Of a stretch of 64,000 nucleotides of DNA, positions 8,378 through 17,766 are shown piece by piece; position 1 is the first letter of the stretch, and each line of letters begins with the position of its first letter. This DNA comes from Chryseobacterium sp. IHB B 17019. GTDB taxonomy: Bacteria > Bacteroidota > Bacteroidia > Flavobacteriales > Weeksellaceae. The notes below the pieces were generated by a model that saw nothing but the letters and a program-made list of their open reading frames with translations, was not told the origin of the DNA and made no database searches. The stretch spans positions 496,001 to 560,000 of the forward strand of contig NZ_CP013293.1 of the NCBI RefSeq assembly GCF_001456155.1, in the 5' to 3' direction. The position numbers and the translations under genes were made by a program.

Positions 8378-11221
8378 ATGGAAAATATGGACGCAACTCA
8401 AGATAAAAGACTATTTCTCATTGATGCCTATGCAATGATTTTCAGGGGATATTACGCATTGATCAGGAATCCCAGGCTTACCAGCAAGGGGGTGGATACC
8501 TCTGCTATTTTCGGTTTTACCAACTCTTTGATCGAATTGATCAGGAGAGAAAGACCGACACATTTAGCGGTGGTTTTTGATGTCGGACAGGCAAGTGTAA
8601 GAACGGATGATTTTGCGGCCTACAAAGCCAACAGAAGCGAAACTCCCGAAGCTATCAAAACTGCGATTCCGTATATCCACAGGATCTTAGAAGCGATGCA
8701 CGTCCCGATTTTAGGAGTGGAAGGATATGAAGCCGATGATGTGATCGGAACCATTGCCTGCAAAGCCGAAAAAGAAGGGTACACGACTTTCATGGTAACA
8801 CCCGATAAAGACTTTGCACAGCTTGTTACAGATAAAATTAAAATTTATAAACCAGGCTTAAAAGGCGGAGATATAGAAATTCTTGGTGTTGATGAAGTCA
8901 AAGCAAAATATGAGATCGAAGACCCAAAACAGGTGATCGATTTCCTTGCGATGATGGGTGATGCCGTTGACAATATTCCCGGACTGGAAGGCGTTGGCGA
9001 AAAAACAGCCATGAAATTCCTTAAAGAATTCGGCAGCATTGAAAACCTTTTAGCCAACACGGATAAATTAAAAGGAAAATTAAAAGAAAAAGTAGAAGCT
9101 TCTGCGGAACGTGGGATTTTATCCAAAAAATTAGCAACTATCATTTGTGATGCGCCTATTGAATTCCATCAGGAGCAATACGATCTGGAAACCCCTGATT
9201 TTGAGAAGGTAAAAGAAGTTTTCGATGAAATAGAATTCAGAAGGCTGTACGAAAATTTATACCGTGCTTTTGCGCCTGCACCTACGGAAACCATTGTTGT
9301 AAGTGAAGTTGAGGTTACACAGACTTCGGCAGGAACTCAGGTGAAAGGACAGGTGACTCAGCTGGATCTTTTTGCAACCTACGAAGAGCTCGAACAGGCC
9401 ACTTCTACGAAATCAACAATTGAGCAAAACGACCATTTATATCAGTTTGTCAGCAATCCAAAAGCTCAGAAAATTTTAGTTCAAAACCTTTTACAGCAAA
9501 AAGTAGTTTGTTTTGATACGGAAACCACTTCCCTGAACGAGCTGGAAGCTGAATTAGTGGGAATGAGCTTCTCTTATAAAAAAGGACTGGCTTATTATAT
9601 CCCGTTGTCGGAGGATCAGGGTGAAGTTTTACAGACTCTTGAAATTTTCAGGCCGTTTTTTGAGAAAGAAGATTTGGTAAAAGTTGCTCACAATTTAAAA
9701 TTCGATTATAAGATTCTGAAAAGATATAATATTACCGTGAAAGGAGCCATGTTCGACACGATGATCGCACACTATCTTTTAAACCCAGACGGAAGACACG
9801 GAATGGACTATCTATCAGAAGTTTATTTAAATTATAAACCTGTTTCCATTGAAACGATTATCGGGAAAAAAGGAAAAAATCAAGGGAATTTCAGAGATGC
9901 CGATTTAAGGACTCAAACGGATTATGCTGCGGAAGATGCAGACATCACTTTCCAGTTGTACGAGCTGTTTGCGCCGCAATTGAAGAAGGAAAATCTTGAA
10001 GATTTATTCTTTAACATCGAAATGCCTTTAATGGAAGTATTGGCCAAAATGGAACTTTCAGGGATTTCCCTTGACGAAAAATGGCTGGCTCAGGAAAGTA
10101 TCGACCTGGAGAACGATCTAAGACAGTTGGAAGCCAAAATTTTTGAACTTTCAGGAGAAGAATTCAATATGAATTCACCAAAACAATTGGGTGAAATTCT
10201 TTTCGAAAAAATGCAGCTTGATCCGAAGGCAAAGAAGACAAAAACCGGTCAGTACGCAACTTCGGAAGATGTACTTCAAAAATTAGCTTCAAAACATGAA
10301 ATCATTAAGCATATTCTTGAATACAGAACCTATCAGAAATTAAAATCAACCTACGTTGATGCGTTGCCGTCACAGATTGAAAAAACGGATAACCGGGTAC
10401 ATACTAATTTCTCACAAACTACGGCTGCAACAGGCCGTCTGGCAAGTGTAAACCCGAATTTACAGAATATCCCGATCCGGACTTTGAGAGGGCAGCAGAT
10501 TCGTGGGGCGTTTGTTTCAGCGGAAGGTAAAAAAATTATCTCTGCCGATTATTCACAGATCGAACTTCGTCTGATCGCCGAAATTTCTGGTGAAGATAAT
10601 ATGATTAAAGCTTTCCAGGACGGGGAAGATATTCACGCTTCAACGGCCGCGAAATTGTTTAAAATTCCGTTGGAAGAAGTTTCAAAAACACAGAGAAGCC
10701 AGGCTAAAACCGTGAATTTCGGGATTATTTACGGACAGGGTGCTTTCGCTTTGGCGGAACAAACCGGCTTATCAAGATCGGAAGCCAAGCAAATGATCGA
10801 AGCCTATTTTGAGACCTATCCGAAGCTGAAGGAATACATGGCAGAACAGGTAAATAAAGCCCGTCAGTTAGGATACGTTGAAACGATTTTGGGAAGAAAA
10901 CGTCATTTAAAAGATATTAACTCCAATAATTTTGTGGTTCGTGGCCATGCGGAAAGAAATGCCGTGAATGCACCTGTTCAGGGAAGTGCGGCGGATGTTG
11001 TGAAAATGGCGATGATTAAAATTCAGAAAGAACTGGAAAAAGAAAAATTACAGACAAAAATGCTCTTGCAGGTTCATGACGAATTGGTTTTTGAAGCTCC
11101 GGTTGATGAGGTTGAACTAGCCACTAATATTATCAAAATGGAAATGGAAAGTGCCATTGAAACGCAGGTTCCGTTGCTAGTGGAAGTTGGTGTTGGAAAC
11201 AACTGGCTGGAAGCACATTAA
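8378..11221 (+). CDS. polA: DNA polymerase I
   Basis: About 947 residues, normal for bacterial Pol I. The order is an N-terminal 5'-3' exonuclease (LFLIDAYAMIFRGYYAL start, then EGYEADDVIG and MMGDAVDNIPGLEGVGEKTA), a 3'-5' exonuclease (FDTETTSL with its catalytic D and E, later YAAEDADIT), and the polymerase domain (SADYSQIELR, RSQAKTVNFGIIYG, QVHDELVFE). It fills gaps and removes RNA primers in replication and repair. All catalytic motifs look intact. The ATG at 8378 is used; the ATG at 8387 (MDATQ) is equally possible because the -7 box ends at 8371. A TTG at 8369 lies inside the promoter and is rejected. Confidence 0.97.
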   Translation: MENMDATQDKRLFLIDAYAMIFRGYYALIRNPRLTSKGVDTSAIFGFTNSLIELIRRERPTHLAVVFDVGQASVRTDDFAAYKANRSETPEAIKTAIPYIHRILEAMHVPILGVEGYEADDVIGTIACKAEKEGYTTFMVTPDKDFAQLVTDKIKIYKPGLKGGDIEILGVDEVKAKYEIEDPKQVIDFLAMMGDAVDNIPGLEGVGEKTAMKFLKEFGSIENLLANTDKLKGKLKEKVEASAERGILSKKLATIICDAPIEFHQEQYDLETPDFEKVKEVFDEIEFRRLYENLYRAFAPAPTETIVVSEVEVTQTSAGTQVKGQVTQLDLFATYEELEQATSTKSTIEQNDHLYQFVSNPKAQKILVQNLLQQKVVCFDTETTSLNELEAELVGMSFSYKKGLAYYIPLSEDQGEVLQTLEIFRPFFEKEDLVKVAHNLKFDYKILKRYNITVKGAMFDTMIAHYLLNPDGRHGMDYLSEVYLNYKPVSIETIIGKKGKNQGNFRDADLRTQTDYAAEDADITFQLYELFAPQLKKENLEDLFFNIEMPLMEVLAKMELSGISLDEKWLAQESIDLENDLRQLEAKIFELSGEEFNMNSPKQLGEILFEKMQLDPKAKKTKTGQYATSEDVLQKLASKHEIIKHILEYRTYQKLKSTYVDALPSQIEKTDNRVHTNFSQTTAATGRLASVNPNLQNIPIRTLRGQQIRGAFVSAEGKKIISADYSQIELRLIAEISGEDNMIKAFQDGEDIHASTAAKLFKIPLEEVSKTQRSQAKTVNFGIIYGQGAFALAEQTGLSRSEAKQMIEAYFETYPKLKEYMAEQVNKARQLGYVETILGRKRHLKDINSNNFVVRGHAERNAVNAPVQGSAADVVKMAMIKIQKELEKEKLQTKMLLQVHDELVFEAPVDEVELATNIIKMEMESAIETQVPLLVEVGVGNNWLEAH

Positions 11222-11235
11222 AAAAATAATAAAAT

Positions 11236-11264
11236 AAAAACTTTCACTTTTAGTGGGAGTTTTT
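11236..11264 (+). terminator. Terminator after polA
   Basis: Stem AAACTTTCAC / GTGGGAGTTT around TTTTA, followed by a T-rich tract. The gene to the right is convergent, so it may work in both directions. Confidence 0.7.
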
Positions 11265-11306
11265 GTTTTATACTAAAACTGTGGTTTAATTTTATAATGA
11301 TTTAAA

Positions 11307-11963
11307 TTATGACAAGGTTAATGTAATAAAAGCTGTAAACATAATCCCACTTATAAGTATTAAAAAAATAACAAACTTCTTTACATCTTCAAGACCTTTT
11401 CCTTCTTTTAAAATCAAACCTCTGAATTCTTTTGAAATGAGCGTCATTAAAGCTGTAATAAAAAGCATTCCCAGGGCTGTAGAAATTCCGTAGCCAAAAG
11501 TATGTGAGTTATTTTGTTTGAACATAGGAATAAACTCATACCAAATACAAAGATTCCATATAATAAAAAAGCCTATAGCTACAGAAAGTTTTATCGGAAA
11601 TCCACCCTGTTTTTGCTGTTCAATGATTTTCGGATCTTTTTCTGTTAACGGTAAATGCATCTTATCTAAAAATCCGGTATTTTTAATTTCATTAATAACA
11701 AAATTGGGATTTTTTATCGTCCAGAAAATCACATTTTGATCATAATTTGTAACTCTGTGATAGATTTTTATTCCTTGCCCGAACAGAGGAAATGAATTGT
11801 GAGGTTTTATAGAAATAATATCCTGCGGCTGAAAAATGAAGCTTCCGAGTAGTGAAGCGTTTATTTTAAAGATATTTTCATCAACATATAGATCTACAAA
11901 AGGATAAGTTAGATTAGCACTTCCAATTTTTACACCACCTGTGAGTTTGAAATTCTTATTCAT
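11307..11963 (-). CDS. Membrane protein of unknown function
   Basis: 218 residues from the ATG at 11963. An upstream in-frame extension would overlap the preceding gene and is rejected. Residues 1-120 are soluble and beta-rich, possibly PH-like. Three hydrophobic segments follow, at roughly 130-150 (IGFFIIWNLCIW), 160-180 (GMLFITALMTLI) and 195-215 (FVIFLILISGIMF). It starts 19 bases after the stop of an Imm22-like gene, so the two probably form an operon. I do not recognise the family. A link with contact-dependent immunity is suggested only by the neighbour. Confidence 0.75.
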   Translation of the reverse strand: MNKNFKLTGGVKIGSANLTYPFVDLYVDENIFKINASLLGSFIFQPQDIISIKPHNSFPLFGQGIKIYHRVTNYDQNVIFWTIKNPNFVINEIKNTGFLDKMHLPLTEKDPKIIEQQKQGGFPIKLSVAIGFFIIWNLCIWYEFIPMFKQNNSHTFGYGISTALGMLFITALMTLISKEFRGLILKEGKGLEDVKKFVIFLILISGIMFTAFITLTLS

Positions 11964-11982
11964 GTTTGTACTATTTGAATTT

Positions 11983-12381
11983 TTAAACCGCAAACTCAAT
12001 CCCACCAATATAAACCAAAGAAAACCAATCGCTTTCAACCGAAGTCGGTTTAGGAATTTGTCCTCTGTTCAGGAAAATAATAGAATTGATATCGAAATCA
12101 AGATTAAGTTCATTAAGTCTGTTGATGAGAATCGGAAGCCATTGCTCCGCAAAAGAATAGTCTGCAAATTTCTCGTAAATTGTTCTGTTTCCATCTTCAA
12201 AACCGTATTCTACAAAATCATGATCTAGCCAGATTGTGTCCTGCGATTCTGCAAATTTTGAAATATATTTTTCGTCAGATTCTTCTTCCATGTAGAAATT
12301 TTCATCCTCTTCTACAAACTCATAAAAATCCTCCTCAGTTTTGAAGTTTCCTACCCAAAAATCTAATGTTTCTATATTCAT
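11983..12381 (-). CDS. Second Imm22-family immunity protein
   Basis: 132 residues, very acidic, no signal peptide. The start ETLDFWVGNFKTEEDFYEFV follows the same pattern as the Imm22 gene at 6687-7433, and its length matches the family. It lies on the other side of polA, in the opposite orientation, with no toxin gene beside it. An orphan immunity gene kept for defence against neighbours is plausible. It is followed by a membrane-protein gene 19 bases downstream. Confidence 0.72.
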   Translation of the reverse strand: MNIETLDFWVGNFKTEEDFYEFVEEDENFYMEEESDEKYISKFAESQDTIWLDHDFVEYGFEDGNRTIYEKFADYSFAEQWLPILINRLNELNLDFDINSIIFLNRGQIPKPTSVESDWFSLVYIGGIEFAV

Positions 12382-12458
12382 AATTGCTTATTGTTGCTCC
12401 GTTAAGATGATTATTAAACGGAATTTCAAATTTAAATAATTAAAATAAATATATTGCT

Positions 12459-13016
12459 TTAAATTACCCTTTTCCCAAGTTCACTTTCCCTAATCACTTT
12501 CTCCAATCTCGATAATCTTGTTTTCTCCTGCTTCGCACTCATAATCCAGTGAAGCATCACTTTTTTGTATGACGGAGCCTGATTATTGAAGAATTCCCAT
12601 GCTTTTTTGTTGGATTTAAATTGTTTTTCGTAGGCAGGATCTAGGGTTGCAACTTCATTTTCATGAGAATAAACCCCGGATTTTTCTTCTTTTCTCAGCT
12701 CAAATGCTTTTTGACCTGCAGGCGTCATCAATCCGGCTTTGGTGAGCTCCTCCACTTTTTTGATATTGATCGCGCTCCAGTTACTTGTCGGTTTTCTTGG
12801 AGTAAAACGGTTGCAGTAGCTTTCATCGTCGATAGACCTTCTCACTCCGTCTATCCATCCGAAGCATAGGGCTTGATCAACGGCTTCCGACCACGTCATG
12901 GAAGGTTTTTTCGTTCCGACTTTGTAGAATCCTACCAGCAATTCTTTTTCGGTTTCGTGGTGCTTTTCCAGCCATTTTCTGAATTCATCCGGTGTTTTGA
13001 AGAATATTGGTTCCAT
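12459..13016 (-). CDS. YdeI/OmpD-associated family protein
   Basis: 185 residues, cytosolic. The N-terminal half has the family's signature pieces: FRKWLEKHH, GFYKVGTKKPSMTW, EAVDQALCFGWIDG and a basic FTPRKPTSNWSA. The C-terminal half has the YDPAYE-like and WIMSAKQEKTRLSRLEK segments. Members are annotated as bacteriocin-protection or OmpD-associated proteins, but no biochemical function is established. It is a single gene with 60 bases to the next gene downstream of the upstream DUF389 gene. Confidence 0.88.
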   Translation of the reverse strand: MEPIFFKTPDEFRKWLEKHHETEKELLVGFYKVGTKKPSMTWSEAVDQALCFGWIDGVRRSIDDESYCNRFTPRKPTSNWSAINIKKVEELTKAGLMTPAGQKAFELRKEEKSGVYSHENEVATLDPAYEKQFKSNKKAWEFFNNQAPSYKKVMLHWIMSAKQEKTRLSRLEKVIRESELGKRVI

Positions 13017-13076
13017 TTTTTAATTAAACTAAATTCCTGTATCCAAGATAATCCATTTTCCTGAAAAAACCTCTAG

Positions 13077-14378
13077 CTATTTGCTAAAGGTTTTTGTATT
13101 TACTAATATTATTTTGTTGGATTTTAATTTATTTTCCAGCCATGATTTTAATTTTGGCTCATCAATTTTAGAGTCTGTTTTGTAAAGGAAAGCCGTTTCA
13201 ACGCCCGTGGAATCCAGTGTATAGAAATTCTGGATTTTCCCGACGGCAATTTCATTCACTTCAGGGAATAAAATTTTGATCTCTTTCACCAGTTCCGGAT
13301 TGTCCATTTTATACTGATTCAGCTCATTTTTTAAGACATTGATCTGAAGGTCTTTCTCTGAAGTATTGGTTTTTTGAAGATTGATTTCATTGAGGATTTC
13401 CGCTTTCAGGTCGGATGTATTTTGCTTAATGGTAAGTGTCGTATTATTTATTCCGAAATCTTTCAGTGAATTGTTTAGTTTTTTTATCTCAGCACTGTCA
13501 AACTCCTTAGACAAGAATGCGAGTTCGATAGATTTTGGATTCGTATGATGGTCCACTTTTTTGTAAATAATCGTATATCCGTTTTTTGTAAACTCACTGT
13601 TGATAAACTTCTCTACGTTTTGAGTATATTTTTTCTCATTCAGAAGATCATAAGCCAAATAGCAGCTGGGAACAATCATAATAATGATTAAGACAGAAAT
13701 CCCATAACGGATTCTTTTCTCAAGAGTTTTATCGGTATTGGCTACGGCCTGGTATTTTAAGAATTTTATAATTAAAAATGTGGCAATACAGATAAAAAAG
13801 CAATTGATAGTATACAGATAAAAAGCCCCTGCAACAAAAGAAAGATTACCTGTAGCTATACCAAATCCGGCGGTGCACAAAGGCGGCATTAAAGCTGTGG
13901 CAATGGCTACGCCCGGAATAGGATTTCCTTTTTCAACCCTGGTAATGGATACTGCACCTACAACTCCTCCAAAAAAGGCAATAAGAACGTCATAAATATT
14001 GGGAGATGTTCTTGCCAAAAGCTCTGATTGTACTTCCTTGAACGGACTTAGATAAAAATATAATGAAGAAACCGCCAAACTTACAATGGTCGCAATAATC
14101 AAGTTTTTGATTGATTTTTTTAATAAACCGAAATTAAAAGTTGCAAGAGCAAAACCGGCTCCTACAATCGGCCCCATTAAAGGGGAAATAAGCATTGCTC
14201 CGATAATCACGGCAGTAGAATTTACATTAAGACCTACTGATGCAATCAGGATCGCGGAAGCCAGAATCCAAAGATTGGCTCCTCGGAAAGATACATTACT
14301 GGTGACGTCTTCAAGAACAATTTTAGGATTTTCCTCACCCATATGCAGGTCCAGGAATTTGGAAATAGTGTTTCTCAT
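13077..14378 (-). CDS. DUF389 family membrane protein
   Basis: 433 residues. Residues ~25-230 contain about six membrane segments with the conserved family blocks STAVIIGAMLISPLMGPI, GVAIATALMPPLCTAG and TRVEKGNPIPGVA. A soluble C-terminal half of ~200 residues lies after the last hydrophobic segment (SVLIIIMIVPSCYLAY). The TIGR00341/DUF389 family has no settled function. The soluble tail is longer than in many members. The gene stands alone, with a divergent M16 protease gene 320 bases away. Confidence 0.88.
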   Translation of the reverse strand: MRNTISKFLDLHMGEENPKIVLEDVTSNVSFRGANLWILASAILIASVGLNVNSTAVIIGAMLISPLMGPIVGAGFALATFNFGLLKKSIKNLIIATIVSLAVSSLYFYLSPFKEVQSELLARTSPNIYDVLIAFFGGVVGAVSITRVEKGNPIPGVAIATALMPPLCTAGFGIATGNLSFVAGAFYLYTINCFFICIATFLIIKFLKYQAVANTDKTLEKRIRYGISVLIIIMIVPSCYLAYDLLNEKKYTQNVEKFINSEFTKNGYTIIYKKVDHHTNPKSIELAFLSKEFDSAEIKKLNNSLKDFGINNTTLTIKQNTSDLKAEILNEINLQKTNTSEKDLQINVLKNELNQYKMDNPELVKEIKILFPEVNEIAVGKIQNFYTLDSTGVETAFLYKTDSKIDEPKLKSWLENKLKSNKIILVNTKTFSK

Positions 14379-14462
14379 GTCATTAATTGTATTTTATAAA
14401 TGTCAATAATCTAATAAAAAATTACATGTTTTTAATTAATTACAGCTCATCCACGCAGTGAT

Positions 14463-14496
14463 ATAAAAAAGCGGGATGAATAAAATTTCATCCCGC
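14463..14496 (-). terminator. Orphan terminator-like hairpin upstream of DUF389 gene
   Basis: Stem GCGGGATGAAA / TTTCATCCCGC, followed on the minus strand by TTTTTTATAT. It lies about 90 bases upstream of the leftward DUF389 start, and no leftward gene precedes it. It could be an attenuator in that gene's leader or could end a small RNA. Confidence 0.55.
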
Positions 14497-14536
14497 CTTT
14501 GCAAATATACATTTTATAAGTTTAAATACAAATTTT

Positions 14537-14575
14537 CTGTTTCGGGGCGGGAGCGAAGCTCCCGCCCCGAAACAG
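14537..14575. repeat. 18-bp-stem palindrome
   Basis: CTGTTTCGGGGCGGGAGC, loop GAA, then the exact complement. It shares the TTTCGGGGCGG stem sequence with the hairpin of the element at 35142-35261 but lacks that element's flanks. Nothing else stands out in the 320-base divergent gap apart from a terminator-like hairpin and a promoter. Confidence 0.75.
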
Positions 14576-14670
14576 CCCGATACTTTAAGAGAACTGCATT
14601 TATTTACTCAACAATCATCACAATAGATGTAATATTCCGGAAAACTCACAAAGTTTGCTTTTCGATTGCT

Positions 14671-14678
14671 TACATTTG
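14671..14678 (+). promoter_or_regulatory. -7 box of M16 protease promoter
   Basis: TACATTTG fits TAnnTTTG. It lies 20 bases before the ATG at 14699 and so excludes the longer reading from the TTG at 14666. Confidence 0.6.
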
Positions 14679-14698
14679 TATCTCACTATGTTAAAGGA

Positions 14699-17584
14699 AT
14701 GAAAATGAGTTTATATATGACTGACAAAAGATACGGCGAAACAATTCATACAGATAAAAACAATTACGAATATATCACAATTCCCAACGACGAAAATAAG
14801 GTAAGAATTTATACATTGAAAAATGGATTAAAGGTTTTTCTTGCCCAAAATTTCGATGCTCCGAGAATTCAGACTTATATTCCGGTGAGAACGGGAAGTA
14901 ATAATGATCCGGCTGATAATACAGGATTGGCTCATTATCTGGAGCACATGATGTTTAAAGGAACATCAAAAATCGGAACTCAAAACTGGGAAAAGGAAAA
15001 GGAATTATTAAACCAAATTTCAGATTTATACGAAAATCATAAAGCTGAGCAAGACCTTGGAAAAAAGAAAGAAATCTATAGGAAAATAGACGAAATTTCT
15101 CAGGAAGCAAGTCGGTATGCTATTGCTAATGAATATGATAAAGCGATTTCTTCGCTGGGAGCGACGGGGACGAATGCACATACCTGGTTCGACGAAACGG
15201 TTTATAAAAATAATATTCCCAACAATGAGCTTGAAAAATGGCTGAAAGTGGAAAAAGAAAGATTTTCCGAGTTGGTTTTAAGACTTTTCCATACGGAATT
15301 AGAATCCGTTTATGAAGAATTCAACAGAGCGCAGGACAATGATACAAGATTGGTTCAGTATGAACTGATGGACGCGCTTTTTCCAACGCATCCGAACGGT
15401 CAGCAAACGACCCTGGGAAAAGCGGAACATTTGAAAAACCCTTCCATGAAGGCGATTCATAAGTATTTTGATGAATATTATGTTCCCAATAATTATGCAC
15501 TGGTTTTGGTTGGAGATCTTGATTTTGAAGAAACAATTCAGCTTATAGATCAATATTTTGGAGCACTTCCTTACCGAGAATTGCCCCAAAAAACTCCGAT
15601 CATCGAAAAACCGATCACCGAAATTGTAAAAAGAACCGTAAAAAGTCCGACTACACCGAGAATTCAATTGGCTTGGAGAACAGAAAGCTACGGAACAAAA
15701 GAAGCTTTGCTGGCGGATGTTGTTGCCAATATTTTGAGCAACAGAGGTGAGGCAGGATTAATGGATTTAAATATTAACCAGACTCAAAAACTGCTTTGGG
15801 GACAGGCTTTTTCAGTAGGTTTAAAGCAATACGGATATTTTTCAATTGTAGCCGTTCCGAAGGAAACACAGACTTTGGATGAAGCCAAAAACATGGTTCT
15901 GGAGCAGATTGAATTAGTGAAGAAAGGTGAGTTCCCGGATTGGGTGCTTCCCGCGATCATCAATGATTTTAAAATTCAGAGGATGAAAACATTGGAAACG
16001 GCAGACGGATTGGCGACAAACCTCTATGACACATACATCAAAGGCAGAACGTGGGAACAGGAACTGAACGAAATGGATGAATACGACGAGTTTACAAAAG
16101 AAGATGTTGTAAGCTTTGCCAATGAGTTTTTCAAGGATAATTATGTAATTGTTTATAAGGAAAAAGGAGTAAACGATAAACTGATCAGGGTTGAAAACCC
16201 GGGAATTACACCCATAAAAATCAACCGTGAAACGCAGTCTGAATTCCTGGAACAGATTTTATCAGAAAAAACAGGAGACATTCAACCGGAATTTATTGAT
16301 TATCAAAAAGAAATTAATACAGATCTAATTAAAAATAAAAAATTAAGTTTCGTTAAAAATAAATACAATGATATTGCACAGGTTCATTTTATTTTCCCGT
16401 TTGGAAGTGATAATGACCGTGATTTAGGAATTTCTACACAGATTCTGCAATATTTAGGAACGGAAAAATTTTCGCCGGAAGATCTTAAAAAAGAGTTCTT
16501 TAAAATTGGAGTTACCAATGATTTTAAAACAACAAATGACCAGCTTACTATATCCTTAAATGGTCTTGAAGAAAATATCGAGAAGGGAATCGAACTGCTT
16601 CAACACTGGATGTATGATGTGAAACCTGATCAGGAAATCTACAATCAATTTGTAGAAACGGTTCTGGAAAACCGGGCTGCTGTGAAAAAAGATAAAGGCC
16701 GTATCATGACGGCTTTAACTAACTATACAAAATTAGGCGAATTCTCTCGTTTTACAGATATTATTTCGAAAGAAGAGCTGGAAGGCAGTACAGTTGAAGT
16801 TTTCACAGACAGGATGAAAAAATTATTCATGTTTCCTTATCAGATATTTTTTTACGGGAAAGATTTTGAAAATTTTAAATCATATATCGGAAAATATGTT
16901 GAAAACGGAAGCTATCAGATTCCGGAACCTAAAAAATATCCTGAGCCTGAAACGAGCGGAAATGTTTATTTCACCGACTATGATATGGTTCAGATGGAAA
17001 TGAGTAAAATAGGGAAAGGGCATTTGGTGAATACCAAAAATTTTGGGAAAATTAATGTTTTTAATGAATATTTCGGACGCGGTTTGTCATCCATCGTTTT
17101 CCAGGAAATCCGTGAGAGTAAGAGTCTGGCGTATTCTGCGTATGTCTCCTATGCAGCGAATGCAGAGTTGAATCATCCGGATTATATTACAACATACATC
17201 GGAACACAGCCGGATAAATTGCAGATTGCAGTTGATACAATGACCGAATTGATGACTGAGCTTCCGGAGGTTCCGGCTCAGTTTGAAAATGCCAGAAGTG
17301 CAGCGTTAAAGCAAATTGCATCAACAAGAATTACCAGAACGAATATTTTCTTTAATACATTAAGGTTAAAAAAATTAAACATTCAGCACGATTTCAGGAA
17401 AGATATTTATAACCAGATTCAAAATCTGAAATTTGAAGATCTGAAGCAGTTTTATAACACAGAAATTAAACCGATCCGCTTCAATACAGCCATCATAGGT
17501 AAAAGAGAAAACCTGAATATGGATGCTGTTAATCAAATGGGAACATTCAAAGAAGTGAGTTTAAAGGATATTTTTGGATATTAA
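14699..17584 (+). CDS. M16 family zinc metallopeptidase (insulinase/pitrilysin-like)
   Basis: About 961 residues with the two-half architecture of long M16 peptidases. The inverted zinc motif HYLEH is at residues 79-83 in the first half, with a downstream acidic stretch (ESVYEEFNRAQ) giving the third ligand. The second half has the R/Y-type substrate loop (RESKSLAYSAYVSY). There is no signal peptide, so it is probably cytoplasmic, where such enzymes degrade small peptides. The start is set by the -7 box at 14671-14678; ATG 14705 is an alternative. Convergent with the S46 peptidase gene. Confidence 0.93.
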   Translation: MKMSLYMTDKRYGETIHTDKNNYEYITIPNDENKVRIYTLKNGLKVFLAQNFDAPRIQTYIPVRTGSNNDPADNTGLAHYLEHMMFKGTSKIGTQNWEKEKELLNQISDLYENHKAEQDLGKKKEIYRKIDEISQEASRYAIANEYDKAISSLGATGTNAHTWFDETVYKNNIPNNELEKWLKVEKERFSELVLRLFHTELESVYEEFNRAQDNDTRLVQYELMDALFPTHPNGQQTTLGKAEHLKNPSMKAIHKYFDEYYVPNNYALVLVGDLDFEETIQLIDQYFGALPYRELPQKTPIIEKPITEIVKRTVKSPTTPRIQLAWRTESYGTKEALLADVVANILSNRGEAGLMDLNINQTQKLLWGQAFSVGLKQYGYFSIVAVPKETQTLDEAKNMVLEQIELVKKGEFPDWVLPAIINDFKIQRMKTLETADGLATNLYDTYIKGRTWEQELNEMDEYDEFTKEDVVSFANEFFKDNYVIVYKEKGVNDKLIRVENPGITPIKINRETQSEFLEQILSEKTGDIQPEFIDYQKEINTDLIKNKKLSFVKNKYNDIAQVHFIFPFGSDNDRDLGISTQILQYLGTEKFSPEDLKKEFFKIGVTNDFKTTNDQLTISLNGLEENIEKGIELLQHWMYDVKPDQEIYNQFVETVLENRAAVKKDKGRIMTALTNYTKLGEFSRFTDIISKEELEGSTVEVFTDRMKKLFMFPYQIFFYGKDFENFKSYIGKYVENGSYQIPEPKKYPEPETSGNVYFTDYDMVQMEMSKIGKGHLVNTKNFGKINVFNEYFGRGLSSIVFQEIRESKSLAYSAYVSYAANAELNHPDYITTYIGTQPDKLQIAVDTMTELMTELPEVPAQFENARSAALKQIASTRITRTNIFFNTLRLKKLNIQHDFRKDIYNQIQNLKFEDLKQFYNTEIKPIRFNTAIIGKRENLNMDAVNQMGTFKEVSLKDIFGY

Positions 17585-17599
17585 AATTAATTTAAATAT

Positions 17600-17705
17600 G
17601 AGATGCTTCGGCAAGCTCAGCATGACAACGCTACAAATATGTAGTTCAATGCAGAAATAACAGTTAGTATTAGAAATGTCATGCTGAGCGGAATCGAAGC
17701 ATCTC
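17600..17705. repeat. Interspersed inverted repeat of the CATGCTGAG type
   Basis: Left arm GAGATGCTTCGGCAAGCTCA and right arm TGAGCGGAATCGAAGCATCT pair imperfectly. The stretch CAGTTAGTATTAGAAATGTC inside it recurs with few changes at 34062-34108. A Bacteroidetes-type intergenic repeat of unknown role. Confidence 0.7.
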
Positions 17706-17720
17706 CACAAAACAAAAAAT

Positions 17721-17750
17721 AAACCCCGAAAGAAAACTTTCGGGGTTTTA
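17721..17750. terminator. Bidirectional terminator between convergent genes
   Basis: A 12-bp stem, AAACCCCGAAAG / CTTTCGGGGTTT, with an AAAA loop and A/T tracts on both sides. It serves the M16 gene (+) and the S46 gene (-). Confidence 0.8.
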
Positions 17751-17766
17751 TATGAATTCAATTAAA

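Noticed and set aside
11964..12038. N-terminal extension of the 11307 membrane-protein gene
   Set aside because: It would overlap the Imm22 gene; the ATG at 11963 fits 19 bases after that gene's stop.
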